From Pseudomonas bharatica CSV86 (lineage in GTDB: Bacteria > Pseudomonadota > Gammaproteobacteria > Pseudomonadales > Pseudomonadaceae): a DNA stretch of 64,000 bases. Shown here in pieces: positions 9,517-18,352 of the stretch. Every line of letters begins with the position of its first letter. The first letter of the stretch is position 1. Both the position numbers and the translations under genes were made by a program. Under the pieces are notes generated by a model. The model did not search any database, was not told the origin of the DNA, and was given only the letters and a program-made list of their open reading frames with translations. The stretch covers positions 62,001 to 126,000 of the forward strand of contig NZ_AMWJ02000002.1 of the NCBI RefSeq assembly GCF_000319305.2. The letters are read 5' to 3'.

Positions 9517-10020
9517 ATGAACAAACGGTTCGTTACCTCACTTTTCATTGCCTTGGGCACCTGCTTCGCCCTTCATACCCCGTCAACCTACGCAGGCGTA
9601 TCCGTTGGAGGCGCATGTACCAAGGGATCGGTCTGTGCTGCTGGCCTGGTATGCAGCAACGCTACCTGTCAATACCCAGGCGACAAAATCGACGACGACC
9701 TTCAGCGGTGCAAGGATAAACTGATCACCAATGGCATGAGCTCTGGCACAAAAGCCTCCTACCATAACAATTTCTGCTATGACAGCGTAGCCTGCCCCGA
9801 AGTCAGCAACACATTGCAGCAGCTACAGTACGAAGTTGTGGTGGAGCCTCGTGGGAACATTAGCTACGAAGAATGGCTTAAACAGAGAGACGCCCTTGCT
9901 GCTAAATCAGCTGCGGCCAAAAGCGAAAGGGACGCGACTGTGATCAAGGCCGCCAGCCAGGAGTGCAACCAGTGCACGTCGGGAGGCAAAGCCAGATGCT
10001 TTTATCCGGTTCTGTATTAG
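9517..10020 (+). CDS. Small secreted Cys-rich protein, unknown function
   Basis: 167 residues with a clear signal peptide (MNKRFVTSLFIALGTCFALH, cleavage near TYA-GVS). The mature protein carries many cysteines, clustered at the start (CTKGSVCAAGLVCSNATC) and the end (CNQCTSGGKARC), consistent with a disulfide-bonded periplasmic or secreted protein. A more helical Ala/Lys-rich stretch lies near 120-150. A good ribosome site (TAGGAG) lies eight bases before the ATG. The bases before it (9329-9516) are noticeably less GC-rich than the neighbours. I do not recognise the family. Confidence 0.7.
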   Translation: MNKRFVTSLFIALGTCFALHTPSTYAGVSVGGACTKGSVCAAGLVCSNATCQYPGDKIDDDLQRCKDKLITNGMSSGTKASYHNNFCYDSVACPEVSNTLQQLQYEVVVEPRGNISYEEWLKQRDALAAKSAAAKSERDATVIKAASQECNQCTSGGKARCFYPVLY

Positions 10021-10133
10021 TCGAAAAGCCGTGGCTGACGACAAAGCTGTATATCCATACAGATAATCCTTGCTACCCGTTCATTTCCTGCGCATCCTAG
10101 GGAACCTCGTTCCCCAGGATGCCTCCCTTCCCC

Positions 10134-12089
10134 ATGCGCCTGTTTCTCTGCGAAAAGCCCTCCCAGGCCAAGGATATCGCCAAAGTCCTCGGTGCCAGCC
10201 GGCGCGGGGATGGCTGCTGGGTGGGCAGCGGGGTGACGGTGACCTGGTGCATCGGTCACCTGCTGGAAACCGCGCCGCCCGACGCCTACGACGCGCGCTA
10301 CAAGCGCTGGGTGCTGGCCGACCTGCCGATCGTGCCGGAGAAGTGGAAGATGCAGGTCAAGCCCAAGACCGCCAGCCAGTACAAGGCCGTCAAGCGCCTG
10401 CTGGGCGAAGCCGCCGAGCTGGTGATCGCCACCGACGCCGACCGCGAAGGCGAGATGATCGCCCGCGAGCTGGTGGAACATTGCCGTTACCGCGGGCCGA
10501 TCCGCCGCCTGTGGCTGTCGGCGCTGGACGATGCCTCGATCCGCAAGGCCCTGGCTGCGCTCAAGCCCGGTGCCGAAACCTTCAGCCTGTACCATTCGGC
10601 CCTGGGCCGCTCCCGCGCCGACTGGCTGATCGGCATGAACATGAGCCGCCTGTTCACCCTGCTCGGCCGCCAGTCCGGCTACCAGGGCGTGCTGCCGGTG
10701 GGCCGGGTGCAGACCCCGACCCTGCGACTGGTGGTGGACCGCGACCGCAGCATCGCCGATTTCGTCCCGGTGCCGTTCTGGGCCATCGATGTGCAACTGG
10801 ACAGCGCTGGCACACTGTTCACCGCGCAATGGCGCGCGCCGGACGATGTGTGTGACGACCAGGGCCGCTGCCTGAAGCACGAACTGGCGCAACAGGCCGC
10901 CGCAGCGATGCAGGCGGCGGGCACGGCGCAGGTTATCGAGGTGAAGACCGAGCGGGTCCGCGAGGCGGCTCCCCTGCCCTTCGACCTCGGTACCCTGCAG
11001 GAGGTCTGCTCGAAGAAGCTGGGGCTCGGCGCCCAGGAGACCCTCGACATCGCCCAATCGCTGTACGAAACCCATAAGGTCATCACCTACCCGCGCAGTG
11101 ATTGTGGCTACCTGCCACTGAGCCAGCACAGCGAGGCGCCGGCGATTCTCGCCGCGCTCGGTCGGGCCGACCCATCACTGGCGCCCTTGCAGCCGCACCT
11201 TCAGGCCCAGCGCCGCTCGCGGGCGTGGAACGACGCCAAGGTCAGCGCCCACCACGGCATCATCCCCACCGCGGCGGCGCTCGACCCCAACCGCCTGCCG
11301 GGCAAGGCCAAGGCGGTCTACACCCTGATCCGCGCGCGCTACCTGGCGCAATTCCTGCCCAACCACGAATACGACCGCACCCAGGCGGATTTCGACTGTG
11401 CCGGCCAGGCGTTGCGGGCCGTGGGCAAGCAGATCGTCGAGCCGGGCTGGCGGCGGGCCTTGCCGGAAGCACTGACGCCGCCAAAGGGCCGGGAGGCGCC
11501 AGCAGCGCAAGTGCTGCCGGCGTTAAGCAAGGGCCAATGGTGCGAGGTGCGCGATCTGCAACTGAAAGACCTCTGGACCCAGCCGCCCAAGCCCTTCACC
11601 GAAGGCGACCTGATCAAGGCGATGAAGAACGTCGCCAAGCTGGTGGAAGACCCGCGCCTCAAGCAGAAGCTCAAGGAAACCACGGGCATCGGCACCGAGG
11701 CGACCCGGGCCGGGATCATCCAGGGCCTGCTCGATCGTGGTTACCTGGTGAAGAACGGCAAGGCCCTGAACGCCACGCCGGCGGCCTTCAGCCTGATCGA
11801 CGCGGTGCCGCGGGCAATTGCCGACCCGGGTACCACGGCGATCTGGGAGCAGGCGCTGGATATGGTGCAAAGCGGGGAAATGAGCCTGGAGACCTTCGTC
11901 GCGAAACAGTCGGCGTGGATGAGCAAGCAGGTGGAGCGCTGTGCAGGGATGCAGTTGCGGATTTCCGGGCCGGCAACTCCGGCCGGGCGGGGTGGATCGC
12001 CTTGGAAGAAGAAGCGCAAGGCGGGTACTGCGGCGAAGGATGGGGTGAAGCGGGTGCGCAAGCCGAGGGTGAAGAAGGCTGGGAGTTGA
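10134..12089 (+). CDS. topB: DNA topoisomerase III
   Basis: Type IA topoisomerase of 651 residues, close to the E. coli TopB length. The N-terminal Toprim domain holds CEKPSQAKDIAKVLG and the acidic triad DADREGE (~99-105). The nucleophile is Tyr319 in ITYPRSDCGYLP. It relaxes and decatenates DNA by single-strand passage. The C-terminus ends in a lysine-rich tail (KKKRKAG, then RKPRVKKAGS) in place of zinc fingers. I choose MRLFLCEK at 10134, since catalytic homologues begin there; an ATG five codons upstream is also in frame. Confidence 0.93.
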   Translation: MRLFLCEKPSQAKDIAKVLGASRRGDGCWVGSGVTVTWCIGHLLETAPPDAYDARYKRWVLADLPIVPEKWKMQVKPKTASQYKAVKRLLGEAAELVIATDADREGEMIARELVEHCRYRGPIRRLWLSALDDASIRKALAALKPGAETFSLYHSALGRSRADWLIGMNMSRLFTLLGRQSGYQGVLPVGRVQTPTLRLVVDRDRSIADFVPVPFWAIDVQLDSAGTLFTAQWRAPDDVCDDQGRCLKHELAQQAAAAMQAAGTAQVIEVKTERVREAAPLPFDLGTLQEVCSKKLGLGAQETLDIAQSLYETHKVITYPRSDCGYLPLSQHSEAPAILAALGRADPSLAPLQPHLQAQRRSRAWNDAKVSAHHGIIPTAAALDPNRLPGKAKAVYTLIRARYLAQFLPNHEYDRTQADFDCAGQALRAVGKQIVEPGWRRALPEALTPPKGREAPAAQVLPALSKGQWCEVRDLQLKDLWTQPPKPFTEGDLIKAMKNVAKLVEDPRLKQKLKETTGIGTEATRAGIIQGLLDRGYLVKNGKALNATPAAFSLIDAVPRAIADPGTTAIWEQALDMVQSGEMSLETFVAKQSAWMSKQVERCAGMQLRISGPATPAGRGGSPWKKKRKAGTAAKDGVKRVRKPRVKKAGS

Positions 12090-12104
12090 TGGGGTGTTGC
12101 TTAT

Positions 12105-12184
12105 GGCCTCATCGCTGGCAAGCCAGCTCCCACAGGTCCGGTGTAAGCCATACCTGTGGGAGCTGGCTTGCCAGCGATAGGGCC
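12105..12184. repeat. REP pair (inverted, BIME-like)
   Basis: Two copies of the REP core facing each other: GGCCTCATCGCTGGCAAGCC near 12105 and GGCTTGCCAGCGATAGGGCC ending near 12184. They lie between the convergent topB and methyltransferase genes and could serve as a shared 3' hairpin. Confidence 0.85.
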
Positions 12185-12210
12185 ATCAGCAACACCATCA
12201 AGCCAAAGCC

Positions 12211-13032
12211 TTACTCCTTGACCGCCTGCAAGGTGTAGCTCAACGGCAACCGCCAGGGCTGCTTGTCCAGCTGCCATTCCCCATTGTCCCGCCGGCTCAT
12301 CTGCCCCGGCAGCGCTTCCCAGGGAATGCTGTCGTGCTCCACGAGCCCGGTGACCCGCAGCCCTTGGCTGATCAAGGCACTCACCACCTCGCCCAGCCCG
12401 TGGTTCCATTCATGGGTTTCGGTATTGACCAGGCTGACGTCGGTGCTGACGTAGGTCTGGTCACTGATCCATACCGTCGGCTCGGGCCGTTCGAAGTATG
12501 GGTATTCCACCACCAGCCGGTCCTGATGATCCTCGTTCAGGGCCAGCAGCATCGGATGGCCCTCGCGCAGGAACAGTCGCCCGCCCGGCTTGAGCAGGGT
12601 CGCCACGGTCCCGGCCCAGCGCTGGATGTCCGGCAGCCAGCACAGGGCGCCGATGCCGGTATAGAGCAGGTCGAACGAGGCAGCCGGCAGCACCGAGCAG
12701 GCCGCGTAGACCTCGGCTTCGACGTACTCGATGTGCGTGGCGCAACGCCCGGCCAGGGCCCGCGCCTGTTCCAGCGAACGCGCGGAAAAATCCAGCCCGG
12801 TCATTTGCGCGCCAAGGCGGGCCAGGGACAGGGTGTCGGTACCGATATGGCATTGCAGATGCAGGCCACGCAGGCCGGCGATATCCCCCAGCAGCGGCAA
12901 ATCGAAGCGCACCACTTCCGAGAGGTGCGCGGGGTCGGCGACGAATGCCGCCACCTCGTAGTCGCCCGACGCCGCGTGCAACGGCGCGCGCTCGTCCCAG
13001 CTGGCTTTGTTGAGGGCAAGTGAATCGGCCAT
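12211..13032 (-). CDS. Class I SAM-dependent methyltransferase
   Basis: 273 residues. Motif I is HLQCHIGTDTLSLARLGAQ (~55-73), followed by the acidic end of beta-2 in GLDFSARSLEQA and motif IV-like FDLLYTGIGALCWLPD. Function is generic: methyl transfer to an unknown substrate, probably a small molecule. The start at 13032 is fixed by AAAGGAGCTGACC directly upstream; longer frames extend into the promoter of the divergent glyoxalase-like gene. Confidence 0.82.
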   Translation of the reverse strand: MADSLALNKASWDERAPLHAASGDYEVAAFVADPAHLSEVVRFDLPLLGDIAGLRGLHLQCHIGTDTLSLARLGAQMTGLDFSARSLEQARALAGRCATHIEYVEAEVYAACSVLPAASFDLLYTGIGALCWLPDIQRWAGTVATLLKPGGRLFLREGHPMLLALNEDHQDRLVVEYPYFERPEPTVWISDQTYVSTDVSLVNTETHEWNHGLGEVVSALISQGLRVTGLVEHDSIPWEALPGQMSRRDNGEWQLDKQPWRLPLSYTLQAVKE

Positions 13033-13148
13033 GGTCAGCTCCTTTGGTCCAGGTCCGTGCGCCAAGATAGTGCGCTCGTTCGACAGTGGCAATGTGCTGG
13101 ATGCCGCAGTGCGGTATAACGTCGGCTTCATCATCAAGGAGGAACGGC

Positions 13149-13552
13149 ATGAAACTGGGTTACACCATCGCTTATGTCGCCGATGTAGCGGCGTCGTTGC
13201 GCTTTTTCCAGCAGGCCTTCGGTTTGCAGCAACGCTTCCTGCATGAGTCGGGGATTATGGCGAGCTGGAAACCGGCGCAACCACCCTCGCCTTCGCTTCG
13301 CTGGAACTGGGTGAGATGAATTTCGAGGGTGGCGTGCTGGCGGCGAGTGAAAGCCAGCGGCCACTGGGGATGGAGATCGGATTGGTGACCGAGGATGTAC
13401 CGGCGGCCCATGCCCGGGCGGTGGCGGCCGGGGCGGTGGCGGCCGGGGCGGTGGAGCTGAAGGCGCCGCAGGTGAAACCCTGGGGGCAGACGGTGTCGTG
13501 GGTCAGGTGTCCGGCGGGGATTCTGGTCGAGTTGTGCACTGCCGTGGGTTGA
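13149..13552 (+). pseudogene. VOC (glyoxalase/bleomycin-resistance) protein, frameshifted
   Basis: The frame starting MKLGYTIAYVADVAASLRFF breaks in the G4 run at 13250-13253. One extra G restores SGDYGELETGATTLAFASLE and the remaining VOC fold through VELCTAVG, giving 134 residues. The family binds metals and acts as lyases, dioxygenases or drug-binding proteins; substrate unknown. A strong AAGGAGG precedes the start. There is also an in-frame 15-bp tandem duplication (GCGGTGGCGGCCGGG, near 13420-13450) that doubles AVAAG in the second half. Divergent from the methyltransferase. Confidence 0.75.
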
Positions 13553-13561
13553 CGTGTTGGT

Positions 13562-13629
13562 CTTGAGGGCCTCATCGCTGGCAAGCCAGCTCCCACAGGG
13601 TCTGCGGCGCTTGCGATGAGGCCCTCAAG
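13562..13629. repeat. REP unit with 17-bp outer inverted repeat
   Basis: CTTGAGGGCCTCATCGC at 13562-13578 is the exact reverse complement of 13613-13629 and brackets a REP core. It lies between the convergent VOC and TonB-receptor genes and could act as a bidirectional 3' hairpin. Confidence 0.8.
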
Positions 13630-13634
13630 GACCA

Positions 13635-15728
13635 CTACATCGAATAAGCCAGGCTCAGGCTCAGGTTGCGCGGCTCGCCCGGCATGTTCCACGCCAGGTT
13701 GTACCCGCGCTCGTAGTACTTGCGGTCGAACAGGTTGTTCAGGTTCAGCCCGAGGGTCAGTTGTTCACTGGCCTTGTAGTGAGCCAGCAGATCGACCGTG
13801 CTGTACGACGGCAGCCTGAAGCTGCTTCCCGCCTGCCCCGAGCGGTCGCCGACATAGTTCGCCGAGGCGCCGAAGTCGGAGCCGCGCAACGCCCCGTCCT
13901 GGAACTCGTATACCGCCATCACGCTGCCACTGTGCCGCGGAATGCCCAGCAGATCGCTGCCCTTGGGCAGGCTTGCATCGCCCTTGGTCACTTCGGCGTC
14001 GATATAGGCATAGGCGCCGATCACCCGCACTGCATCCGTCACCTGCCCGCTGAACTGCAGGTCCACACCCTGGCTACGCGCCTTGCCCGCCGCGATGCTG
14101 TCGCCGAAGGCATCGGTGGTGATGACGTTTTCCTTGTCGATGTGGAACAGTGCCAGGGTCGCACCGACGCGGCTGTCGAACAGGTCCAGCTTCAACCCGG
14201 TTTCATAGCCGATACCCTTCTCCGGCTTGTACACCTGCCCGCGCGTGCCAATGGCGTTGGGCTTGAACGAGGTGGAGGCATTGGCGAACACGCCTATTTG
14301 CGGGGTCACCTGATACAGCAGGCCGACACGTGGCGTGGCGACATCCTTCTCCTGACTGTTGCTGACCCGGGTCGTGCGGTTCAGCGCCGTCTGCTCGACC
14401 CGCTCCAGGCGCACCCCGACCAACCCGCGCAGGCGGTCGGTAAAGGCGATCTGGTCTTGCAGGTTCAACGCATAGCTTTCGGTGTGCTCGAAGAAGTCAT
14501 TGGCATTCACCAAAGGTGGCTTGGCCTGGCCGTACACCGGGTTGTAGATGTCGAGCCCGTAGCCGAAGCCGGTCACGCTTTGCGGATACTTCTGGCTGTT
14601 GCGGTAGTTCTCGTACTCCAGGCCGACGAGACTCTGGTGCTGCCAGCCGAGGAATTCGAACTGCCCGTGCAGCTCGGCCTGGGTGATGTTGTCGTTCCAC
14701 TCGAAGTTCCGCTCGCGGTAGAAGCGGCTGATGCGATCACCCACCACCCGCGAGGTTTCCGAACTGTTTCCGCGCAGGGTGCCCTGGGTGTAGTGGTTGG
14801 CCAGGCGCAGTTTCCAGTTGTCGTCGAGGTAATGCTCCAGCGCCAGGTCCAGGGTCTGGTTGTCATTGCGGATATGACCGTCGTTGGGCTCGCCAAGGAA
14901 GGTCGAACGGGAGACCGGGCCCAGTTCGTTGTTCACCGCCGGGATACCCCGGTCGAATACCGATTCGGTGCGGGAGAATTCGCTGTCGAGGGACAACAGC
15001 GTGTCTGGGGTCAGTTGCCAGCTCAGGGACGGACTGACGATGGCGCGGCGGCTGTCGACATGGTCGCGGAAGCTGCCGTTGTCCTCCAGCGCCAGGTTCA
15101 CCCGGGACAGCACCCGCCCCTCCTCGTCCAGCGGCGTGTTGACGTCGAGGCTGCTGCGATAGCGGTCCCAACTGCCGGCGCTGGCCTTGAAGGTGCTGAA
15201 GGCCTCGGCCTGGGGCTTCTTGCCGACGATATTCACCAGGCCGCCTGGGTCGCCCCGCCCATAGAGACTGGCGGCGGGCCCCTTGAGCACTTCGATGCGT
15301 TCGATGGTGGAGGTATCCGGCGCACTGTAGCTGCCGCGGTTGATGGCGAAGCCGTTCTTGTACAGCTCGCCCGTGGTGAAGCCGCGCACGCTGTAGTTGA
15401 GGAAGGTCAGGCCACCGAAGTTGTTCTGCCGGGAGACGCCACCGGCAAAATCGAGGGCGCGGTCGATGCGGGTGGTGTTGAGGTCTTGCAGCACCTGGGC
15501 GGGAACCACGCTGATGGCCTGCGGCGTGTCGCGGATATCGGTGTCGGTTTTCGTCGCAGTGGCCGAACGGGTGGCGCGATAACCCTGGACAGGGCCGTCG
15601 GCGCGTTCTTCGATCTGGCGTTCGCTGATGGTCAGGGCGTCGAGCAGAACCGGCTCCTGGGCAAGGGCGGGCAGGCCGAACAGGCTGGCGGAAAGGCCGA
15701 GGGAAAGTGTGGTGAGCGGGGTGTTCAT
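13635..15728 (-). CDS. TonB-dependent siderophore receptor
   Basis: 697 residues: signal peptide ending PALA-QEP, possible TonB box near LLDALTIS, plug domain (DTPQAISVVPAQVLQD through LKGPAASLYGRGDPGGLVNI), then a 22-strand-type barrel. It imports a ferric siderophore or similar chelate across the outer membrane using TonB energy. No FecR/FecI pair or siderophore synthesis genes adjoin it, so the ligand is unknown. A notable inverted repeat lies just upstream of the start (see 15737-15769). The ATG at 15728 has only a weak AGGTG-type site. Confidence 0.92.
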   Translation of the reverse strand: MNTPLTTLSLGLSASLFGLPALAQEPVLLDALTISERQIEERADGPVQGYRATRSATATKTDTDIRDTPQAISVVPAQVLQDLNTTRIDRALDFAGGVSRQNNFGGLTFLNYSVRGFTTGELYKNGFAINRGSYSAPDTSTIERIEVLKGPAASLYGRGDPGGLVNIVGKKPQAEAFSTFKASAGSWDRYRSSLDVNTPLDEEGRVLSRVNLALEDNGSFRDHVDSRRAIVSPSLSWQLTPDTLLSLDSEFSRTESVFDRGIPAVNNELGPVSRSTFLGEPNDGHIRNDNQTLDLALEHYLDDNWKLRLANHYTQGTLRGNSSETSRVVGDRISRFYRERNFEWNDNITQAELHGQFEFLGWQHQSLVGLEYENYRNSQKYPQSVTGFGYGLDIYNPVYGQAKPPLVNANDFFEHTESYALNLQDQIAFTDRLRGLVGVRLERVEQTALNRTTRVSNSQEKDVATPRVGLLYQVTPQIGVFANASTSFKPNAIGTRGQVYKPEKGIGYETGLKLDLFDSRVGATLALFHIDKENVITTDAFGDSIAAGKARSQGVDLQFSGQVTDAVRVIGAYAYIDAEVTKGDASLPKGSDLLGIPRHSGSVMAVYEFQDGALRGSDFGASANYVGDRSGQAGSSFRLPSYSTVDLLAHYKASEQLTLGLNLNNLFDRKYYERGYNLAWNMPGEPRNLSLSLAYSM

Positions 15729-15736
15729 GGGGGCAC

Positions 15737-15769
15737 CTGAATTGTTGACGTAATAACATAACAATTCAG
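15737..15769 (-). promoter_or_regulatory. Inverted repeat upstream of TonB receptor gene
   Basis: CTGAATTGTT (15737-15746) is the exact reverse complement of AACAATTCAG (15760-15769), with a 13-base AT-rich centre. The centre contains GTAATAACATAAC, which is only loosely similar to a Zur-type box and not a good Fur box. Its place nine bases from the receptor start suggests an operator or 5'-UTR structure controlling the receptor. Confidence 0.45.
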
Positions 15770-15825
15770 ATACAAAAAGACACCTTCGGGTTTGTGGGGG
15801 ATTGGATTTTCTTGCAAGGCTCAAG

Positions 15826-15905
15826 GGCCTCATCGCTGGCAAGCCAGCTCCCACAATGTCCGCGGCACAGATCACTGTGGGAGCTGGCTTGCCAGCGATG
15901 AGGCC
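15826..15905. repeat. REP pair (inverted, BIME-like)
   Basis: GGCCTCATCGCTGGCAAGCC at the left and its complement ending at 15905, separated by a short spacer. It lies between the flavin-reductase stop codon and the TonB-receptor promoter. Confidence 0.85.
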
Positions 15906-15912
15906 ATCAGAT

Positions 15913-16857
15913 TCACCCGCGAATCACAGCCTTGAGCACCGTCTTGAAATTCTCGATCTGCTCTTCACTGAACTGCCCGAACACCTTGTCCTGCTGTTCC
16001 TTGGCAATGCTCCACAGCGCCTCGGTCTGCTCCACGCCATTGGAGGTCAGGCGCACATTGCCGCCCTCCTCGCTACCACTCACCAGCCCCTTGCGGGTCA
16101 GGTTGGCCACCGCCTCGTCGATCTCCCGCGCCGGCATCGCCACTTCGCGTTGCAGGTCGGCCAGGCTCAGGCCGGCATCGTTCTCCAGCACCATGAGCAT
16201 CCGCGCTTCGCTGGTACGCAGGCCGCTGGAAAGCTGGCGCGGCTGGTACCCGGCCTGATAGGCGCGCAGCGCCTGGGTCATCAGGTAGTACAGGTTATGG
16301 CTCAAGCGCCCCTGGAAGTGGCTACTCGGCGGCTGCCCTTCCTCGCGACGGGTCATTCGCGTATGCGGCAGCACCATCGAGTAAGCACCCTGGTGGTACA
16401 GCAACGGTGAACGCCCGCAGTCCTCGAAGGCCACGACCTTGCCGATCATGATCCAGTGATCGCCACCGTCGACCATCTGGTACTTCTCGCACTGGAAGTT
16501 GGCCGAGCAGTCCATGAGGATCGGCGCCCCGCCGGCCCCCGGCTGGTGCGCGATCCCGGCAAAACGGTCATCACGCGGCTTGGCGAAGTTGTTGGACAGG
16601 TCGATCTGGTCCGCCGCGAGGATGTTCACCGCGAAATGGCTGGCCGCATCGAAGGTCGCCAGGCTGCTGGAGCGCTTGTCCAGGCTCCAGAGGATCAGCG
16701 GCGGATCGAGGGACACCGAGTTGAAGCTGTTGGCGGTAACGCCCACCTTGTTGCCCCGGCCATCGTCGGCGGTGACTACAGTAACGCCAGTGGCGAAGTT
16801 GCCCAAGGCGCGGCGGAAGGCGCGGCTGTCGAAGGCCGCGGCAGTTTCTGCAGACAT
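15913..16857 (-). CDS. Flavin reductase with MarR-like domain (HPA 3-hydroxylase C1)
   Basis: 314 residues. The N-terminal half is a flavin reductase (FATGVTVVTADD, GVTANSFNSVSLDPPLILW, FAVNILAADQ). The C-terminal half (~185-314) is a MarR-type winged helix (SEARMLMVLENDAGLSLADL, VANLTRKGLVSG). This fusion is the hallmark of the C1 reductase of Acinetobacter-type 4-hydroxyphenylacetate 3-hydroxylase, where the MarR-like domain senses the phenolic substrate and stimulates FMN reduction by NADH. Paired with the oxygenase gene 67 bases upstream. GGGGAG precedes the start. Confidence 0.88.
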   Translation of the reverse strand: MSAETAAAFDSRAFRRALGNFATGVTVVTADDGRGNKVGVTANSFNSVSLDPPLILWSLDKRSSSLATFDAASHFAVNILAADQIDLSNNFAKPRDDRFAGIAHQPGAGGAPILMDCSANFQCEKYQMVDGGDHWIMIGKVVAFEDCGRSPLLYHQGAYSMVLPHTRMTRREEGQPPSSHFQGRLSHNLYYLMTQALRAYQAGYQPRQLSSGLRTSEARMLMVLENDAGLSLADLQREVAMPAREIDEAVANLTRKGLVSGSEEGGNVRLTSNGVEQTEALWSIAKEQQDKVFGQFSEEQIENFKTVLKAVIRG

Positions 16858-16924
16858 GCAAGACTCCCCGGCTGCCGCACAGGGCAGCCGTGATTGTTGT
16901 TATGCGAGAGAGAAAAATCCGGAC

Positions 16925-18093
16925 TCAGACCATGCTCGGGTCAGGTTCCAGGCCCATCAGTTCACGACCGAGGATCTGCGCGCAGACATCGTAGTCGGTG
17001 TAGGCATGGGCGCCGGTCATGTGCGAGTCGCGCCACAGGCGCTGCAGCTCGTTGCTTTCGAACCAGGCGGTACCGCCGGCGGCCTCGTACAGGCGATCCA
17101 CGGCCTGGATGCACATTTTCACCGCGTAGGCCTGGTTGGTACGCCAGAAGGCCAGGGTCTCGCGGCTCGGGTATTCCTTGCGCGCGCCATGCTCGGCGTG
17201 ATCCTGCCAGGTCTTCTCCAGGAAGGCGCGGGCAGCGGCGACCTGGTGGGTCGACTCGGCCAGGCGCATCAACGCAGGCGTCGCGGCACCGACGCTGGCG
17301 CCGGTGTAGGCACGTACGCGGTTTTTGGTCTTCTCGCGGAATACCTCGAGCATGCGCTCGGCGATACCCAGGCTGACGGTGGCGAAACCGACGGCGAAGT
17401 ACGGGCGGTACGGGGTGTAGAAGATCTTGCTGTCCGGGTACAGACCGAAGCCGGCGGACTTGCCTTCCATCATGTCCTTGGCTTTCTGGATACGGTGCTC
17501 GGGGACGAAGGCCTTGTCGATGACCAGGGTCTTGGTGCCACTGCCCTTCATGCCGGCGGCGAACCAGTCATCGCGGATCTCGTAGTCGCTGCGCGGCAGC
17601 ACGGCGAAGCAGTAGTCCTGGGTGCCTTCGGCGTTGGCCCGACGGCAACCGACAATCGCCCATTCGGCATGGTCGCAGCCGCTGCTCCAGCCCATTTCGC
17701 CACTGAACAGCAGCCCCCCTCGACCTCCTCGACCCGACCGAACGGCGCAATGCTGCTGGACGCGGTGTGGTCCGGATCCACGCCCCAGATCTCTTCCTGA
17801 AGCCTGGCCGGGAACATCGCCAACTGATGGTTATGGGTGCACAGCAGGCTCATGGCCCAGGCGGTGCTGGCGCAGGCGCCGGCCAGCAGGGCGATGCAAT
17901 CGGTGAACTCGGGCAGGGAGATTTCCATGCCGCCCCAGGCCTTGGGCTGGAAAGCTCGATGCAGGCCGATGCCCTTGAGCAGGGCGATGTTCTCGGCGGG
18001 AACCATGCGTTCCTTTTCGGCACGGGAGGCATTGGCGGCGATGGCCGGCAGTAACGACCTGAGGTCTTCGAGCAGCGGGTTTGGCTTTTTCAT
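16925..18093 (-). pseudogene. 4-Hydroxyphenylacetate 3-hydroxylase oxygenase (C2), frameshifted
   Basis: Two-component flavin monooxygenase with an acyl-CoA-dehydrogenase fold, very like Acinetobacter C2 (shared DEIW/EEIW..TASSSIAPFGKVEEVEGG, GWSSGCDHAE, MEGKSAGFGLYPDSKIFYTP, AYTDYDVCAQILGRELMG). It hydroxylates 4-hydroxyphenylacetate to 3,4-dihydroxyphenylacetate using FMNH2 from C1. The frame breaks in the C6 run at 17714-17719 right after EEVEGG; one added base restores LLFSGEMGWSSGCD and gives 389 residues, somewhat shorter at the N-terminus than Acinetobacter C2. No homoprotocatechuate ring-cleavage genes are in the window. Probably intact in the organism. Confidence 0.85.
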
Positions 18094-18241
18094 GGGAGGT
18101 CCTGCTTATTATTGGATGTCCGGCCCACCTGCCAGCGGCAGCGGTTGCGGCGGATTCGGAGCCAGTATGGGAGCCGGACAATCCTCTGGAAATGCACCTT
18201 CCACAGACAAGATTGTACTTTTCATGGCGCAGCCCTCCTGA

Positions 18242-18282
18242 CTGCCACGCCCGTGGCAGACCCGGTCATGTCGGCGTGGCAG
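18242..18282. promoter_or_regulatory. Palindrome plus half-site between C2 and ALDH genes
   Basis: CTGCCACGCCCGTGGCAG (18242-18259) is a perfect 8+2+8 palindrome, and its half-site CGTGGCAG recurs at 18275-18282. It sits in the divergent promoter region between the hydroxylase and aldehyde dehydrogenase genes (18094-18352), as expected for a shared regulator. Which protein binds it is unknown; the LysR product of 20036-20899 is one candidate. Confidence 0.5.
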
Positions 18283-18352
18283 GCACAGTCAAGTCCCACC
18301 CCCGAGGCTGCGCTAGGGTGCGGTTTTGCCTCTTTGCACAGGTACATCCGAC

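Noticed and set aside
13761..15740. Long open frame antisense to the TonB receptor
   Set aside because: Same GC artefact; codon use is atypical and no domain is visible.
15750..15762. Zur box before the TonB receptor
   Set aside because: Only one half-site fits and it lies inside a better, unrelated inverted repeat, so I do not call the regulator.
13250..17719. Phase variation by slippage in G/C runs
   Set aside because: The runs are mostly short (two to six bases), sit in housekeeping and membrane genes, and all show the same one-base loss, which fits sequencing error better.
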